Source: Notospermus geniculatus
Lineage: Eukaryota; Nemertea; Pilidiophora; Heteronemertea; Lineidae
DNA length: 64,000 nt
Direction: 5' to 3'
NCBI GenBank assembly: GCA_002633025.1
Contig: NMRB01000101.1
Coordinates: forward strand, 542,226-606,225
The position numbers were made by a program, and so were the translations under genes. Position 1 is the first letter of the stretch. The number at the start of each line of letters is the position of its first letter. Below the pieces are notes generated by a model. That model searched no databases. It worked only from the letters and a program-made list of their open reading frames with translations, and had not been told where the DNA came from. Below are positions 1-10,255 of the stretch, one piece after another.

Positions 1-21
1 TCAACCAAACGCACCAAAGAT

Positions 22-488
22 GTAGACTGGTTCCCGTCTTTGCCGCTACGCTCCCGCGGCGCTCATAGACATAGACATAGACATAGTTTATTTCAATCTC
101 AAACCTCCCATGGAGGTATCGGATGATACATGTCTGGTTATTACAAAATAGTGGTGTAAAAGTTTACAGCTCTTTCAAAATTGCATTATACAAATTACAC
201 AGCGCTTTGAGGTTCTCGTGGCCTTTAAAGTTCATGATTCTACTGAACTAAGAGGTGGGCCCGGCCCCTGTTGTCCCCACACGGAACCGCGAAGCCCGTA
301 GTTCGGTGTTCAGCCAGCAGGGGCCAGACCCATAAAAGTTTAGAGCTCTTTCAAAATTGCATTATACAAAATACAACACTTTGAGGTTCTCGTGGCCTTT
401 AAAGTTCATGATTCTACTGAACTAAGGGGTCGCTCCACAACGACAGTATCGCCGCGGTAGTGGAGGGCAAAGACGGGAACCAGTCTAC
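22..488. mobile_element. Inverted-repeat element with internal direct duplication
   Basis: The left end (TAGACTGGTTCCCGTCTTTG, from 23) and the right end (453-488, reading inward to CAAAGACGGGAACCAGTCTA) are inverted copies, so this looks like a non-autonomous terminal-inverted-repeat element flanked by TA. Inside it a segment of about 95 bases is present twice (157-252 and 333-426). Shorter members of the same family occur at 2997-3095, 9572-9716 and 10157-10255. No coding capacity is visible. Confidence 0.55.
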
Positions 489-544
489 CGAGGATGGTGG
501 GCCTTCGCCCTTATAACGTCCGCCTAGAGTGATCGTGCATGTGT

Positions 545-1725
545 AGAGGGCGACCACGACAGTGGGTGAGGTCACAGCCAGTGTTAAGATCACACTAACA
601 CCTGATCCTGACACCTAACACCCTAGATCACACCAGCTGTGACCTGCTGAGAGGATCAAGGAGTGATCCCGAGATCACACCTAATCCAGGTGTGATCACT
701 GGTCATAGCTGATGTTTGGTGTTAGGATCACCCCAGGTGTCACACCGCAATCCCAGCTCAGTGTTGAGGATCAGAACTTTTCAACTCATTTCCCATTAAC
801 TTAACACTTGATCTCTAGGGATCAAGATGGGTTGGAGGTCACAACCTACCACACCAGCCATCTCTATTTGTATCAAGATCTTTTTCGTGCAAGCTCTCCA
901 ACTGTCATCTGAGAGCATTTAGGAGTGAGAGGAAGTTGGCATATAAAGCTACTGGACACATGCAAGGCTGACTGGAGATATTTCAAATTAATGCAGCAGC
1001 TAACAAATGAACTGAATTGCATAGACAGACAGGACCATTCACACACGTCACATGAAGCCTATCATGATATGTGTGCCTCAGAGATGGACAGAGATTTATT
1101 AGGGAAAGCCAGTTTGACAAACACCACTCCCTATGTCTGCCTCTAACTAGTCTTTAGTGTGATCTTCAGTGCACACAGGCCAGGCCAACTGTACAATCTT
1201 GATAGCACCTATACAGGCTGTGTCTGTGGCCTTCCCGAAGTCCTGGAGCTCATGTTTTGGGCCTCATTCCAGAATAATCACTTGTTCACAACCTTCGGGA
1301 GCTTTGTGAAACAGTACCCACGAACATTTCTAAGAAAGACGTGTGATTTGTTGTTGAGAAACTGGCGGTTTTCTACAGCAGAGCAGAAACACGACTCTCA
1401 GTCAATTTGCATGGCACAAACCTCAGAATTCTCTGACTTTATTCTCTGCAGCGGTGATGTGTGATGCTGACACTTACTTTCTTCAGTCTGAGATAATCCA
1501 GATATCCTTTTTAAGTGAACCTAAGTAGGTCTTTTCATCGGGATTCCAGCTGAAGTGGGGACTTCAAAAAAGCGGCAGCCATTTTGATTTGATCTGGTGT
1601 AACACTCTGACACCTAACACCGAGTGTTACACATTCCTTAGTGTCAAGAGGTATAGATTAGGTGTTACACTTAACACTGACACTTAACACTGGTCTAACA
1701 CGGGCTGTGACCTCACCCAGTGGCA
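545..1725. mobile_element. 1.15-kb inverted-repeat element, termini built of short iterations
   Basis: The segment near 563-680 (GGGTGAGGTCACAGCC followed by repeated TAACAC and GTGATC words) is mirrored at 1600-1722, where the same words appear in inverse order ending in GGCTGTGACCTCACCC. The interior holds two short open frames (925-1146, 1159-1464) that match no family I know. It is best described as a non-autonomous DNA transposon, superfamily not determined. Confidence 0.5.
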
Positions 1726-2180
1726 TTACATATTTTGTCTCTATCGGCGAAGATGTGTTTTTCATGTCTTCAGGCAATTTCAAAATTTATCCAAATCGAT
1801 TGACAATTCATTTTATACTGCTAATAATTTTTTGTGCATTTTGAATTCAATTGTCTCCGAAAACACATATTGATTTTAACGTCATTTCTGATATCGCTTA
1901 CAACGGTATTAGCAGGGTTGACTTCTGGTGTCTTGGACTGAAGACGCACCCCTGGGGGACACCTCCGCTCGGGGATACCGAGGGTTACTCCTGGATTGAC
2001 CATTCCGTTCAGTGTGGCCTCTACAATCAGGACACCTCGCATTTAAGGACAGAATTCACCAGCGGTGTCCTTGAAAGATAGGTTCCACGATACAATATCG
2101 TCGTACATTTTCGAATATCCCCAATGGGAGAGAGGTACAGGCCTAGTATGGTATACAGCTCGCCTAAATCAGAATCTACG
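1726..2180. other. Intergenic sequence, no gene recognised
   Basis: Mostly AT-rich sequence with a GC-rich patch near 1940-2060 that contains CACC/GGGG words in inverse copies, probably a decayed foldback element. Open frames on both strands over 1821-2081 are mirror shadows of one another and match nothing. Confidence 0.3.
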
Positions 2181-2569
2181 TTAAAGTTGCACGGTATTAC
2201 AGAGTTTAAGAGATCACACGCTAACGATAACGCTTACGTTAACGCTATTTCTTGCATGTATTTCATGTACAAAAAATATCGTTAACGTATGCGTTATCGT
2301 TAGCGTGTGATCTCTTAAACTCTGTATTATTGCTTCCTATCCGGCGTGTTAAGGGACACCTCTATTGACATGCTGTTAAACTACCGCTTATCAACCTCGC
2401 CCAATGTGGAGTAACTTTCATTCCTAGCTATCCACGTGCGCATTGTATTGTGATCATACATTCTCCAACAGTGGGGTGAAAGGCAAAACTACGGCATTGG
2501 AGACTGACGCAATCGCTGCAGGTGGCGCCGCCTGTCGACACAAAGGAGAAATATCGTGCCCCTTTTAAA
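2181..2569. mobile_element. Foldback element (GCACGGTATTG termini) with a nested palindrome
   Basis: The termini TTAAAGTTGCACGGTATTAC (2181) and ATATCGTGCCCCTTTTAAA (2551-2569) are inverted copies. They match the ends of the elements at 8659-8877 and 19235-19516, and all share an inner CGACAGCCGGCGCCACCG block. A second, nearly perfect palindrome is nested at 2199-2325. Confidence 0.6.
2199..2325. repeat. 127-bp near-perfect palindrome
   Basis: The left arm ACAGAGTTTAAGAGATCACA and the following ACGCTAACGATAACG block recur as the exact reverse complement ending in CTTAAACTCTGT at 2325. The spacer is about 30 bases. It interrupts the 2181-2569 element and is flanked by ATT on both sides, so it is probably a nested MITE. 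Confidence 0.65.
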
Positions 2570-2864
2570 TGATATTTTATTGCATTTCCATCATCAACGC
2601 TACAAAAGACGACGGATTGCTTTCTTCCTCGATAATAGCTGCGCAAAACAAAGCTTTCACTACGTTTGTGACATCCGTGGAAGTTAGACAGATCCCATTC
2701 GTACCGCTCCGTTCCTCAACGCACGCACTACGACAGGGGACCAGTCTACGTGGAAGTGTCCTACCAATGAGGAACCTGCATGACGCATGGCGGCGCTGCT
2801 ATCGATCGCGCCGAAAGACGTCATGACGTCACTTTTGTCTCAGTTGTCAGGGCATCGCGGGAAA

Positions 2865-2906
2865 ATGGCGGAGTTTACTTTTTTGTTATTATTCGCCGCC
2901 GATTAA
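2865..2906 (+). promoter_or_regulatory. Possible upstream ORF before the LamG-PAN gene
   Basis: A 13-codon open frame starts at an ATG in strong context (GAAAATGGCG) and ends with TAA at 2906, ten bases before the proposed start of the LamG-PAN gene at 2916. A TGACGTCA box lies about 40 bases upstream (near 2824-2831). If the transcript begins upstream, this frame could limit translation of the main reading frame. Confidence 0.35.
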
Positions 2907-2915
2907 GAAGAAATA

Positions 2916-5900
2916 ATGCGATTCATCGTTTTTGTTTCATTTATGGGAACGTTTTTTCAGATGGGATGGAAAGTAGGCCTAATAAAAGGTAAGTTTACCG
3001 ACTGATTCCCATCTCTGCCGCTCCACTCTCACGCCGCTGTCCGTTTTTGGCATGAGCGCCATAGGACTGTAGCGGCAAAGACCGGAACCAGTCTAGGTAA
3101 GTTTTGAACCCCGAGGCGAACCTTCGTTCAAATTATTCGCATTCAGGCACTCGTCATATTGAGGGATGTTTATGGCGTTTACAGCGCGTACTTGTACCGG
3201 TAAAGCTGTATTCCTCTGTTTATTTATGTAGGCCTAGTCTGGCCGCACACTTTTCAACTTCTATCAAACGAGCTTTAATTGCATGATGCCGCTCCGGGGA
3301 CATTTATTCACTGTTTCCCAAAGAGGATACAAAACCGCACGCTGACTGGTGCTGCGCTCCAGTCCCTTTGCAAGCAAGGGAAAGGCTAACGCACCAGTCT
3401 GCCTGCGGACGGAGGCTTTGTGAATAAAGGTCCACTGTACCCCTTGCCAGGCTTTGGCAGGAACATTCGTAGGGTTGATACCGATGTGTCTGCATTATCT
3501 GGCAATTCAGCGACTCAAACACACAGAGTGCAAATACCGCCGGACCTTTAGTGGACCCTCACGTCGAACAACAATAGGCGTACACGGGGGCGTACACCAA
3601 GATCAGAGGGACTAGCCTGGTTCCTTGGCCGTCCAACGGTGGCGCTGACATGAATCATCAGTCAGCGGCCAGGGAACCAGGCTACAAAAGGAACTTTTTC
3701 GCTTCGATATCGGAGCGAGTAAATTATTCGCATTCAGGCACTCGTCATATTGAGGGATGTTTATGGCGTTTACAGCGCGTACTTGTACCGGTAAAGCTGT
3801 ATTCCTCTGTTTGTTTATGTAGGCCTAGTCTGGCCGCACACTTTTCAACTTCTATCAAACGAGCTTTAATTGCATGATGCCGCTCCGGGGACATTTATTC
3901 ACTGTTTCCCAAAGAGGATACAAAACCGCACGCTGACTGGTGCTGCGCTCCAGTCCCTTTGCAAGCAAGGGAAAGGCTAAAGGGCACCGCACACTAGCGA
4001 TTTTTTCGAGCGATTTTGTAGGCGACCGGCCTTGCGACCACGGAAGCGACTGAACATTTTTCAGATTTTTTAGTTTTTGTTGATTTGTTTGCGACAAATG
4101 CTTCTTTGGAAGATCAGTGATGTCGTGAATGACATCATTGATCGATCGCAAAGGTAATTACGGCAGGCGACGTAGTAGTCGCATCGGTAGTCGCCCCCAT
4201 TTGAGTCGCCAGTGTGCGGAGCCCTTAACGCACCAGTCTGCCTGCGGACGGAGGCTTTGTGAATAAAGGTCCTACCACTGTACCCCTTGCCAGGCTTTTG
4301 CAGGAACATTCGTAGGGTTGATACCGATGTGTCTGCATTATCTGGCAATTCAGCGACTCAAACACACAGAGTGCAAATACCGCCGGACCTTTAGTGGACC
4401 CTCACGTCGAACAACAATAGGCGTACACGGGGGCGTACACCAAGATCAGAGGGACTAGCCTGGTTCCTTGGCCGTCCGACGGTGGCGCTGACATGAATCA
4501 TCAGTCAGCGGCCAGGGAACCAGGCTACAAAAGGAACTTTTTCGCTTCGACATCGGAGCGAGTCCTCTGATCTTGGGGATGGGGCTCCCATGCGTATGCG
4601 CGCCCCCCCCCCCCATGCTGTTGTTAAATCTACGATATTTTACGACATTCGTGACTGCTGGAGAAAAATATTAGCAGGGGTTGTTTATCACATGCAGTTT
4701 TGACCGTTACAGCCATGTTTCATCCCTCCCCTGTTGGTATCTGGATGATGAATGCAGAGTCACGAGGCAGGGATACATCAGGTAATGAGAATCATGCAAC
4801 CGTTAATGACGTCACGCTCGTGCCAGGCCCAACGGGCGAATCAAATGCTGCTTTCCAGTTACACGGACGTGAATCATCGCGCCTAGTAACGAAACCAGCA
4901 ATCTCATTGGATGTTGGACGTAGCTCATTTGCATTTACTGCCTTCGTGAAGATGGAAAGCAGAACTGCTTCAATTTTGGAATACAGAACTCCAGTCTCTT
5001 TCGGTCTCCACGTGATGCGATACGGAATAAGTGGAAGGTATCCTAAGCTGTACATCAACCTGCAAAAACGCCACATGGTTGGTTTTGACGGTGCAAATGA
5101 AAAACCACGAATGAACAGGTGGCTCCGATTATCACTGAATGCTTGGCATTATATAGCATATTCTCACGACATGTTCAACGGACTACTCACTGGACTTGTC
5201 GATGAATATTTTCGGATAGAGCGATTTGGCGGCTGGGAAGTTATGACAACTTCACAGACTGTTACATTCAACTTCTCTTCTTTAGCTTTTTGCACGGCGC
5301 AACTTGCCGGCACAATATCACATGTATCAAGTGACTTCACCGAGAACAACCTCGCCCCGAGGTCTCTAAATCAGAACCTGGGTACAGTTTGTAACAAGAA
5401 AGTGGACCCAGGGTACAATTTCACTTGACGACATCGAACCTGGGTACACTTTTTTTGTACCCAGGACGACAATAACCCCTTCAGCCACAGTACTGCTACG
5501 GTTCCCCAGTCGAAACAGCGGCTGGGTGACCGAGACTATGCTCGTCGATTATAACCCAGCTGTCTATAGTGTCTGGCTTTAAATGTAAAAGGCACTATAA
5601 GCCCACACATTATTATTATTATTATTTGTCAAATGGCTGGCGACGACGTCAAAACTGTCACGTCATGACATTTTGACGACACGATCTGTGTGTTGACGCT
5701 GTGTTCATGCCGTGACGTCGCTGGACATTTTGACGGCCAATATGGCGGCATCGTGTCGCCATGGAAATGTGACGTCACGTGAAGAACCTCTATACTATTG
5801 GACACGCGTTTTGCATGAATCGGTGGGGACATCGGGGATTAAAGAAACAGCGCTATCATGTACTGCTTAGTACAGCAAAGTGTACAGTGTGTGGCTGTTA

Positions 5901-6235
5901 CTTCTATCAACCATGCCCCACCATTTCTCAGTGAAGATGCTTCCTGCTGCCAATAGGGGGCAGCATTGACGTTCGTTTTTACAACAGATTCAAGATTCCT
6001 GCAAATGGCGGATAAAAAAAATATCCCAAGAAAACATGGACTGCTGCAGCTGGACTATAAGAGCTTGTTGCGGTGTGCTGTTGAGTGCCAGACGGAAGAT
6101 TCATGCATGTCACTTTCATACCAGAAAGCGACGAGGCAATGCGTCTTGTCCAATGTCGATTTCATCAAAGAGAAGAAGATAAAAATGATAAAAAGCAGAC
6201 GACGAGACGTGGAAGTTTTTTCTGTTGCTTTCTGA
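2916..6235 (+). CDS. Putative secreted LamG-like / PAN-domain protein (3 exons)
   Basis: I assembled three exons. Exon 1 (2916-2988) encodes a hydrophobic leader starting MRFIVFVSFMGTFF, consistent with a signal peptide, and ends in phase 1 at AAAAG|GTAAGT. Exon 2 starts at 4713 after GTTACAG and supplies the two missing bases (G+CC = Ala). It encodes about 210 residues resembling a concanavalin-A/LamG sandwich: PVGIWMMNAESRGRDTSGN at its start, then an HVMRYG..YPKLYINLQ core, and a single late Cys. Exon 3 (5988-6235, after ACAACAG) carries a PAN/apple-like motif with the pattern LLRC-VEC-DSC-QC and ends at TGA. The exon 2 donor is uncertain: only donors leaving one base fit exon 3, for example 5330 or 5381. 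LamG and PAN modules usually bind carbohydrate or protein outside the cell. The family is inferred from pattern, not from a match to a named gene. Transposons crowd intron 1. Confidence 0.6.
2997..3095. mobile_element. 99-bp MITE inserted at a splice donor, 9-bp target duplication
   Basis: The ends ACCGACTGATTCCCATCTCTGCC... and ...GGCAAAGACCGGAACCAGTC form an imperfect hairpin of the family at 22-488. It is flanked by the direct repeat GGTAAGTTT at 2988-2996 and 3096-3104, the likely target-site duplication. The left copy is the exon 1 donor of the LamG-PAN gene. Confidence 0.7.
3130..4563. repeat. 591-bp tandem duplication in LamG-PAN intron 1
   Basis: Unit 1 (3130-3720) and unit 2 (3721-4563) are almost identical. 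Unit 2 differs by a 245-bp insertion (3981-4225) plus its 3-bp target duplication, and by 4 extra bases near 4272. That accounts exactly for its 843-base length. Each unit ends with a hairpin (TAGCCTGGTTCCTTGGCCG against CGGCCAGGGAACCAGGCTA). The short open frames in both copies look fortuitous. Confidence 0.9.
3981..4225. mobile_element. 245-bp MITE with TAA target duplication (Harbinger-like)
   Basis: The termini AGGGCACCGCACACTAGCGA and the inverse of AGGGCTCCGCACACTGGCGA match at 18 of 20 positions. TAA flanks both ends (3978-3980, 4226-4228), and the unoccupied site is preserved in the sister tandem unit at about 3390. TSD length and sequence fit the PIF/Harbinger superfamily. Confidence 0.85.
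5376..5470. repeat. Hairpin of CCTGGGTAC words
   Basis: AACCTGGGTACA, ACCCAGGGTACA and TTTGTACCCAGG occur within 90 bases and can pair. The hairpin overlaps the 3' end of the LamG exon frame, which is one reason the exon's donor is unclear. Confidence 0.4.
5625..5810. repeat. Interspersed repeat shared with 20255-20490
   Basis: The stretch GTCAAAACTGTCACGTCATG through GGCCAATATGGCGGCATCGTG to ATGTGACGTCACGTGAAGAA recurs at about 20335-20475 with few differences. It has inverted-repeat character (GAGGTTCTTCAC near the right end). Probably a MITE in the intron before the PAN exon. Confidence 0.6.
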
Positions 6236-6298
6236 TTAGGAATAATTATGTAATATTCTATTACATGTATCAGATATTCGTAGGGAGTAGGAGGCAGT

Positions 6299-6485
6299 GG
6301 GAGACTTTACTGCCGTTAGAGGGCACCACCAGTAGCGGTCATGGAATTTGACGTCACAGAGAATAAACGCACGTCATGACGTCACCTATAATGACGTGAA
6401 CGCCATGACTTACGTCTATGACGTCAAATTTTGTGACGTCATAGGACCGCTAAGAGGCGGCCTCTTACGAGTAAGGTCTCCCATT
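6299..6485. mobile_element. MITE carrying four TGACGTCA boxes
   Basis: The inverted ends GGGAGACTTTACTGCCGTTA and ...CTCTTACGAGTAAGGTCTCCC bound a 187-bp element. Perfect TGACGTCA octamers lie at 6349, 6377, 6419 and 6434. Relatives occur at 8111-8298 and, as a half element, at about 19885-19967. Confidence 0.65.
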
Positions 6486-7150
6486 GTCCAGGGGGTGTTG
6501 TCCTTGGGGGCATTGTCCTGTGGGACTCGTCGTCCGGAACTACCGCCACTTGGAGGCGCTATGTGCGGTTGTACTCTTTTTTTTTCGTCGTCTTTGCCGT
6601 TGATTGGTTTATTTCTATGATGTTGAGTTTCGTTTCGTTTCGTTCCGTTTCTTTCCGTTCCTGAGATCATGAAAAGCCACCAAGACGCCATCACGTTTAT
6701 ACGGTCGCTCAAGTGCACTATATGTACGCGAGTCATGATTTTAATGTACTCTTAGTACAGAGTGTGTTCCACTTCACACATTATGCTATATACTCGCTGT
6801 GAATTTCAGGATTATATTTTAGATCAAGTGAAGGACGTTATAACTGGCGAAATGAAGTTGGTTTAATAACTGTGAAGTCTCGGCTTGTTCAAACACAAAC
6901 ACACGAGATGTGCCATTAGCGAGTGTCCTTACGTTGGATGGTGATGAGGGGACAGCAAGAGGCAAGACAGATCCGTATTTACTCACTGTCAGTTTCAAAT
7001 CAGGCTGGCCAAATGGAGATCGAGGCAGTTTAAGATCTGCAGTCCCTTCTTGAACTACCCGGTTAATTGGACTAGCTCGACATTTGACCTTGGAAAAGAC
7101 ACCGAATATCGGGGAAAATCGCATTGAAAGCAAACACACTTCCGGTCTAA
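6486..7150. other. Intergenic, no gene recognised
   Basis: Contains a CGTTTC-rich simple stretch near 6624-6660 and low-information sequence. The open frames here match no family and have no convincing splice sites. Confidence 0.3.
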
Positions 7151-7306
7151 AGGCCTGTATCCACTACAACGGTTTGCGGTGCGGGAGCGATTTTCACAGG
7201 CATTGGGATAATTAACACGCCAGTGTATTGTTAAACCATCGAAGGATTATCCAAAACCCTGTGAAAAAATCCCGGTGCGGCAAACCGGACTAGTGGATAC
7301 AGGCCT
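7151..7306. mobile_element. 156-bp MITE with TAA target duplication
   Basis: Begins AGGCCTGTATCCACTA and ends TAGTGGATACAGGCCT, a perfect 16-bp inverted repeat flanked by TAA at 7148-7150 and 7307-7309. A diverged relative, split by a SINE, lies at about 21010-21355. Harbinger-like by TSD. Confidence 0.85.
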
Positions 7307-7540
7307 TAACGCTGGCCTTGGAACAAATGGGAGAGATGACTTTTTAAGCAGGCGCGGATCTAGAGGGGGCGCACCGGGCGCGCGCCTCCCCTTTTGCCAA
7401 AAAATCTGTAAAATCGACCGTGAAATTCTGGAATTGGGCGCAAATTACAATGTTCCTTGCAAAGGGCGCCCCCTCATTTCTCAAAGCCTGGATCCGTCCC
7501 TGTTTTACTAGCAAGACCCGTGCTGCCAAGGTTGTGCCCG

Positions 7541-7676
7541 TGCATTTGCGGCAAAACTCAATGCGGCAGGGGTGTTTTTTAAAAATCGACTGACCCGGCT
7601 GAATGACGAGTCGACAGAGTTGGGTCAGTCGACTTTAAAAACACTCTTACCGCATTGAGTTTTGCCGCAAATGTGC
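7541..7676. mobile_element. 136-bp foldback element
   Basis: The left arm GCATTTGCGGCAAAACTCAA continues to GACTGACCC and is mirrored from GGGTCAGTCGACTTTAAAAA to TTTTGCCGCAAATG. The loop is about 20 bases. No coding. Confidence 0.7.
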
Positions 7677-8110
7677 GCTTGGCTTAACATTTCGTCGTTC
7701 ATGCTGAAGGGGTGAATGTCGTGGTCTTCTGATTGATTGTCTGATTCGAAATACATGTAATAAATTATATGTATTCACCGTTTCCACGACGCAAACGAAC
7801 CTGCAGAACCTCCGCCGCTCGGTGGCGCTGTGAGCGGTTGTACATTTATCGATGTCTCTCTGTGTTGGACTGCGTCAAGGACGTCGTGACGCGGCGTCAT
7901 TGCATTGCTGCGATCTGTTTTTGACGTCTCCGGTCGCACCACTCGCAATGCGACCTATCGGGGTAAAAAGTTATGTGGATTTCTCATTGTCCTGCATCCT
8001 CGCACCCAGGGTCTCCACAACCGGCTCACCTTCTCTCGCTTGGTTCAGCCATTGTGGGAGGGTACGATCGCAAATGACCTTACATTCTCAGGATGATTGT
8101 CCTGGGGGAA

Positions 8111-8298
8111 TGGGAGACTTTACTGCCGTTAGAGGCCGCCTGTTGTGAGGCCGTCACAAAATTTGACGTCAAAGACGTAAGCCATAGCTTTCACGACGTT
8201 ATGGATGACGTTGTGGCGCGCATTTCTTCTCTGTGACGTCAAATTTCGTGACGTTCTGGGCCTGTTAACTAGTGGTGGCCTCTGGCGGCAGTAAATTG
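8111..8298. mobile_element. Second copy of the TTTACTGCCGTTAGAGG MITE
   Basis: Starts TGGGAGACTTTACTGCCGTT, ends near GGCGGCAGTAAATTGTG, and has the same inner AAATTTGACGTCA/TGACGTCAAATTT blocks as 6299-6485. Two perfect TGACGTCA octamers remain. Confidence 0.65.
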
Positions 8299-8393
8299 TG
8301 AGAAGATGCTCTTTGGCAGAAAAAGGAACTGATCGCACTCTCTCGCTGCAGACTCTACGAAGTTCTACTCGTTCAGAATGGGGGACGGGACGT

Positions 8394-8475
8394 CGTGACG
8401 CTGTAGGCCTAGCTAGCGACCCGTCAGGTGCTGCGCTCTATTGGAGTGATAGAGTCTATTCTCATATAATAACTT
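8394..8475. repeat. Half of the MITE found in the MTERF4 3' UTR
   Basis: TGACGCTGTAGGCCTAGCTA through CAGGTGCTGCGCTCTATTGG to ATAGAGTCTATT matches, in inverse orientation, the left half of the element at 42488-42724. Confidence 0.6.
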
Positions 8476-8658
8476 TGAGTGGTATTGTTTGCCTTGGGCT
8501 GATTGAGTCTTTCCAAGTCTGTTCCTTATTGATCCTCTCAATCAGTGAAAGTGGCAGCAATTTCATTGAACGTTTTCAAATGAATTAACCCTTTAACTGC
8601 TAATGCCACTTTTTCAAGGGTTACCCCTTTCTACACTACAATTAAAGATGGCATGGGG

Positions 8659-8877
8659 TTAAAGAAGCACGGTATTGCCACTTTTTCTCGACAGCCGGCG
8701 CCACCGCGCCACTCTCCAACCCAGGGACTAACTACGTTAGTAGGTCGGCGAATTGACCCGATTTATTATGTACATTTTGTAATGCATTTTTGTAGTTCGT
8801 TTTACTGCCGCTAGGTAGCTCCCTCTACGTCGGCAGTCAAATAACGCATTTGAGATCCAATACCGTGCTCCTTTAAA
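8659..8877. mobile_element. Foldback element (GCACGGTATTG family)
   Basis: The ends TTAAAGAAGCACGGTATTG (8659) and CAATACCGTGCTCCTTTAA (to 8876) are inverted copies. The inner CGACAGCCGGCGCCACCG is shared with 2181-2569 and 19235-19516. Confidence 0.75.
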
Positions 8878-9571
8878 ACGGGCAGGGTATGATAAGCAAA
8901 AGAGAGAAAGATTTGGAATTGAAAATTTCGACCTACCGGACTTCGCTAGCACGACCACCGCTAACGTCAGGACCGCAGTGAGTTCCATCAGCGATAAAAT
9001 GAAATTCTGTTATTCTCAAAAGAAATTATCACTACACTGTCTCCAGTTCTTGAAGATAGATCCGAACTTTTAGTTTGGTTTTATTCCAATCAGAAAAATA
9101 AAACTGACTCCATGGGTCACATATTCACTGCGTTATTCCTACAGAATTTTAAAGTGCGTCTCACCAGATCCACTATCTGCTCTTGAAATTGCTAAATGCC
9201 AATCACAGCAGACCAAGATGCGGCCGGAAATATAAAACATTAGGTACAATTTTAAATTGATGCTGGATTTCTTTTTGTGGTTACGCCACGTGCTTATCCG
9301 TACGCCGAGACTGGGGCCGAGGTTGATGACGACACAACTGACACATTATCTCCGTCTCAAGGCGTTTGTTGCGAGGTTGATGACGTCACAGGGATTTCTA
9401 CGTATCATCACCGCTTATTTTGTATCCACTTAACTTGTGGTGTCTGCCGTCCGATCGATTCCCGTTTCCTACCTCGGCAGTAAAGAGAGTGAATTAGGCG
9501 TACAGACTACGCGCCTGCCTACTTGAAAAGCAATAAGCTGTCAAAAATATTGAACAAACTAAACCTGAGTA
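8878..9571. other. Intergenic, no gene recognised
   Basis: Sequence of mixed composition. The open frames at 8737-8988 and 9277-9483 match nothing known, and the first begins inside a transposon end. Confidence 0.3.
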
Positions 9572-9716
9572 CACTGGTTCCCGTCTCTGCCGCGTCAGCA
9601 TCCGTGGCGCTCTGCGTCTAGCAGTCAGGGCGCTAGGAATCAGTCTAAAAAACTAGTCAGAGTGCTAGGAACCAGTCTATAAACCAGTCGGAGCGCTTAG
9701 CAACCAGTCTAACCAC
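9572..9716. mobile_element. GACTGGTTCCC-family element with repeated right ends
   Basis: One left end (CACTGGTTCCCGTCTCTGCC) is followed by three successive right-end-like motifs (GCTAGGAATCAGTCTA, GCTAGGAACCAGTCTA, CTTAGCAACCAGTCTA). Probably a member of the 22-488 family with a serially duplicated terminus. Confidence 0.5.
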
Positions 9717-9719
9717 TAT

Positions 9720-9852
9720 GGGCCGTATTCAAAAAGGGTGTTTAAGACTTAGACGCGTGTAACTTCATCAAATGTATGGTGGAAGTGTGTGCATTTAGTG
9801 AAGTTACACGCGTCTAAGTCTTAATCACGCGATGATCAGCCTTTTTGAATAT
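9720..9852. mobile_element. CCGTATTCAAAAAGGGTG foldback element
   Basis: The outer ends GGCCGTATTCAAAAAGG and CCTTTTTGAATA, and the inner TTACACGCGTCTAAGTCTTA against AAGACTTAGACGCGTGTAAC, pair with each other. A second copy is at 26193-26331 between the two alternative last exons of the BACE gene. Confidence 0.75.
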
Positions 9853-10156
9853 TTCATTCTGGAATTATGTCCACTACCGCTTACCATATACATTGTTATG
9901 TCGCGTATGATTCAAAGAGTCGTACCGGTACCTCTTATGAAAATCTAGTAATAATCCGCAAAAAAGATATTAATCGCCCCACCCTGTTCTCACATCCGAC
10001 TTGGGGCGACGCCGACGGGATATTTTTTCCTGGGAGTCCCCTTCCGTTTACACGTTGCGATCCGATCTGTCTCCAGGTCGATAAGCCTAATCATCGTTGC
10101 GGTAAATAAAGCAGGACACTTTTTCCAAGAGACTCTCTCTCCTTCCACACCTCCGA

Positions 10157-10255
10157 TTAGGCTGGTTACTATCTTTGCCGCTCCGCAACCGCGGCGCTAC
10201 TGTCCGCTCCACGAGCGCCGCGGGAGTGCAGCGGCAAAGATGGGAACCAATCTAC
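10157..10255. mobile_element. GACTGGTTCCC-family foldback, about 99 bp
   Basis: GGCTGGTTACTATCTTTGCC pairs with AGCGGCAAAGATGGGAACCA, and inner CCGCGGCGC / GCGCCGCGG also pair. Same family and nearly the same length as 2997-3095. Confidence 0.65.

Noticed and set aside
2428-2646. Minus-strand frame with a PAN-like cysteine pattern (CSDCVSLQCRSFAFHP)
   Set aside because: It lies in the right end of the transposon at 2181-2569. The part coding for the first cysteines is the CGACAGCCGGCGCCACCG block shared by other elements, so the resemblance is probably accidental.
7852-8148. 98-codon + frame
   Set aside because: Its 3' part is the MITE end at 8111 and nothing in it resembles a known protein.
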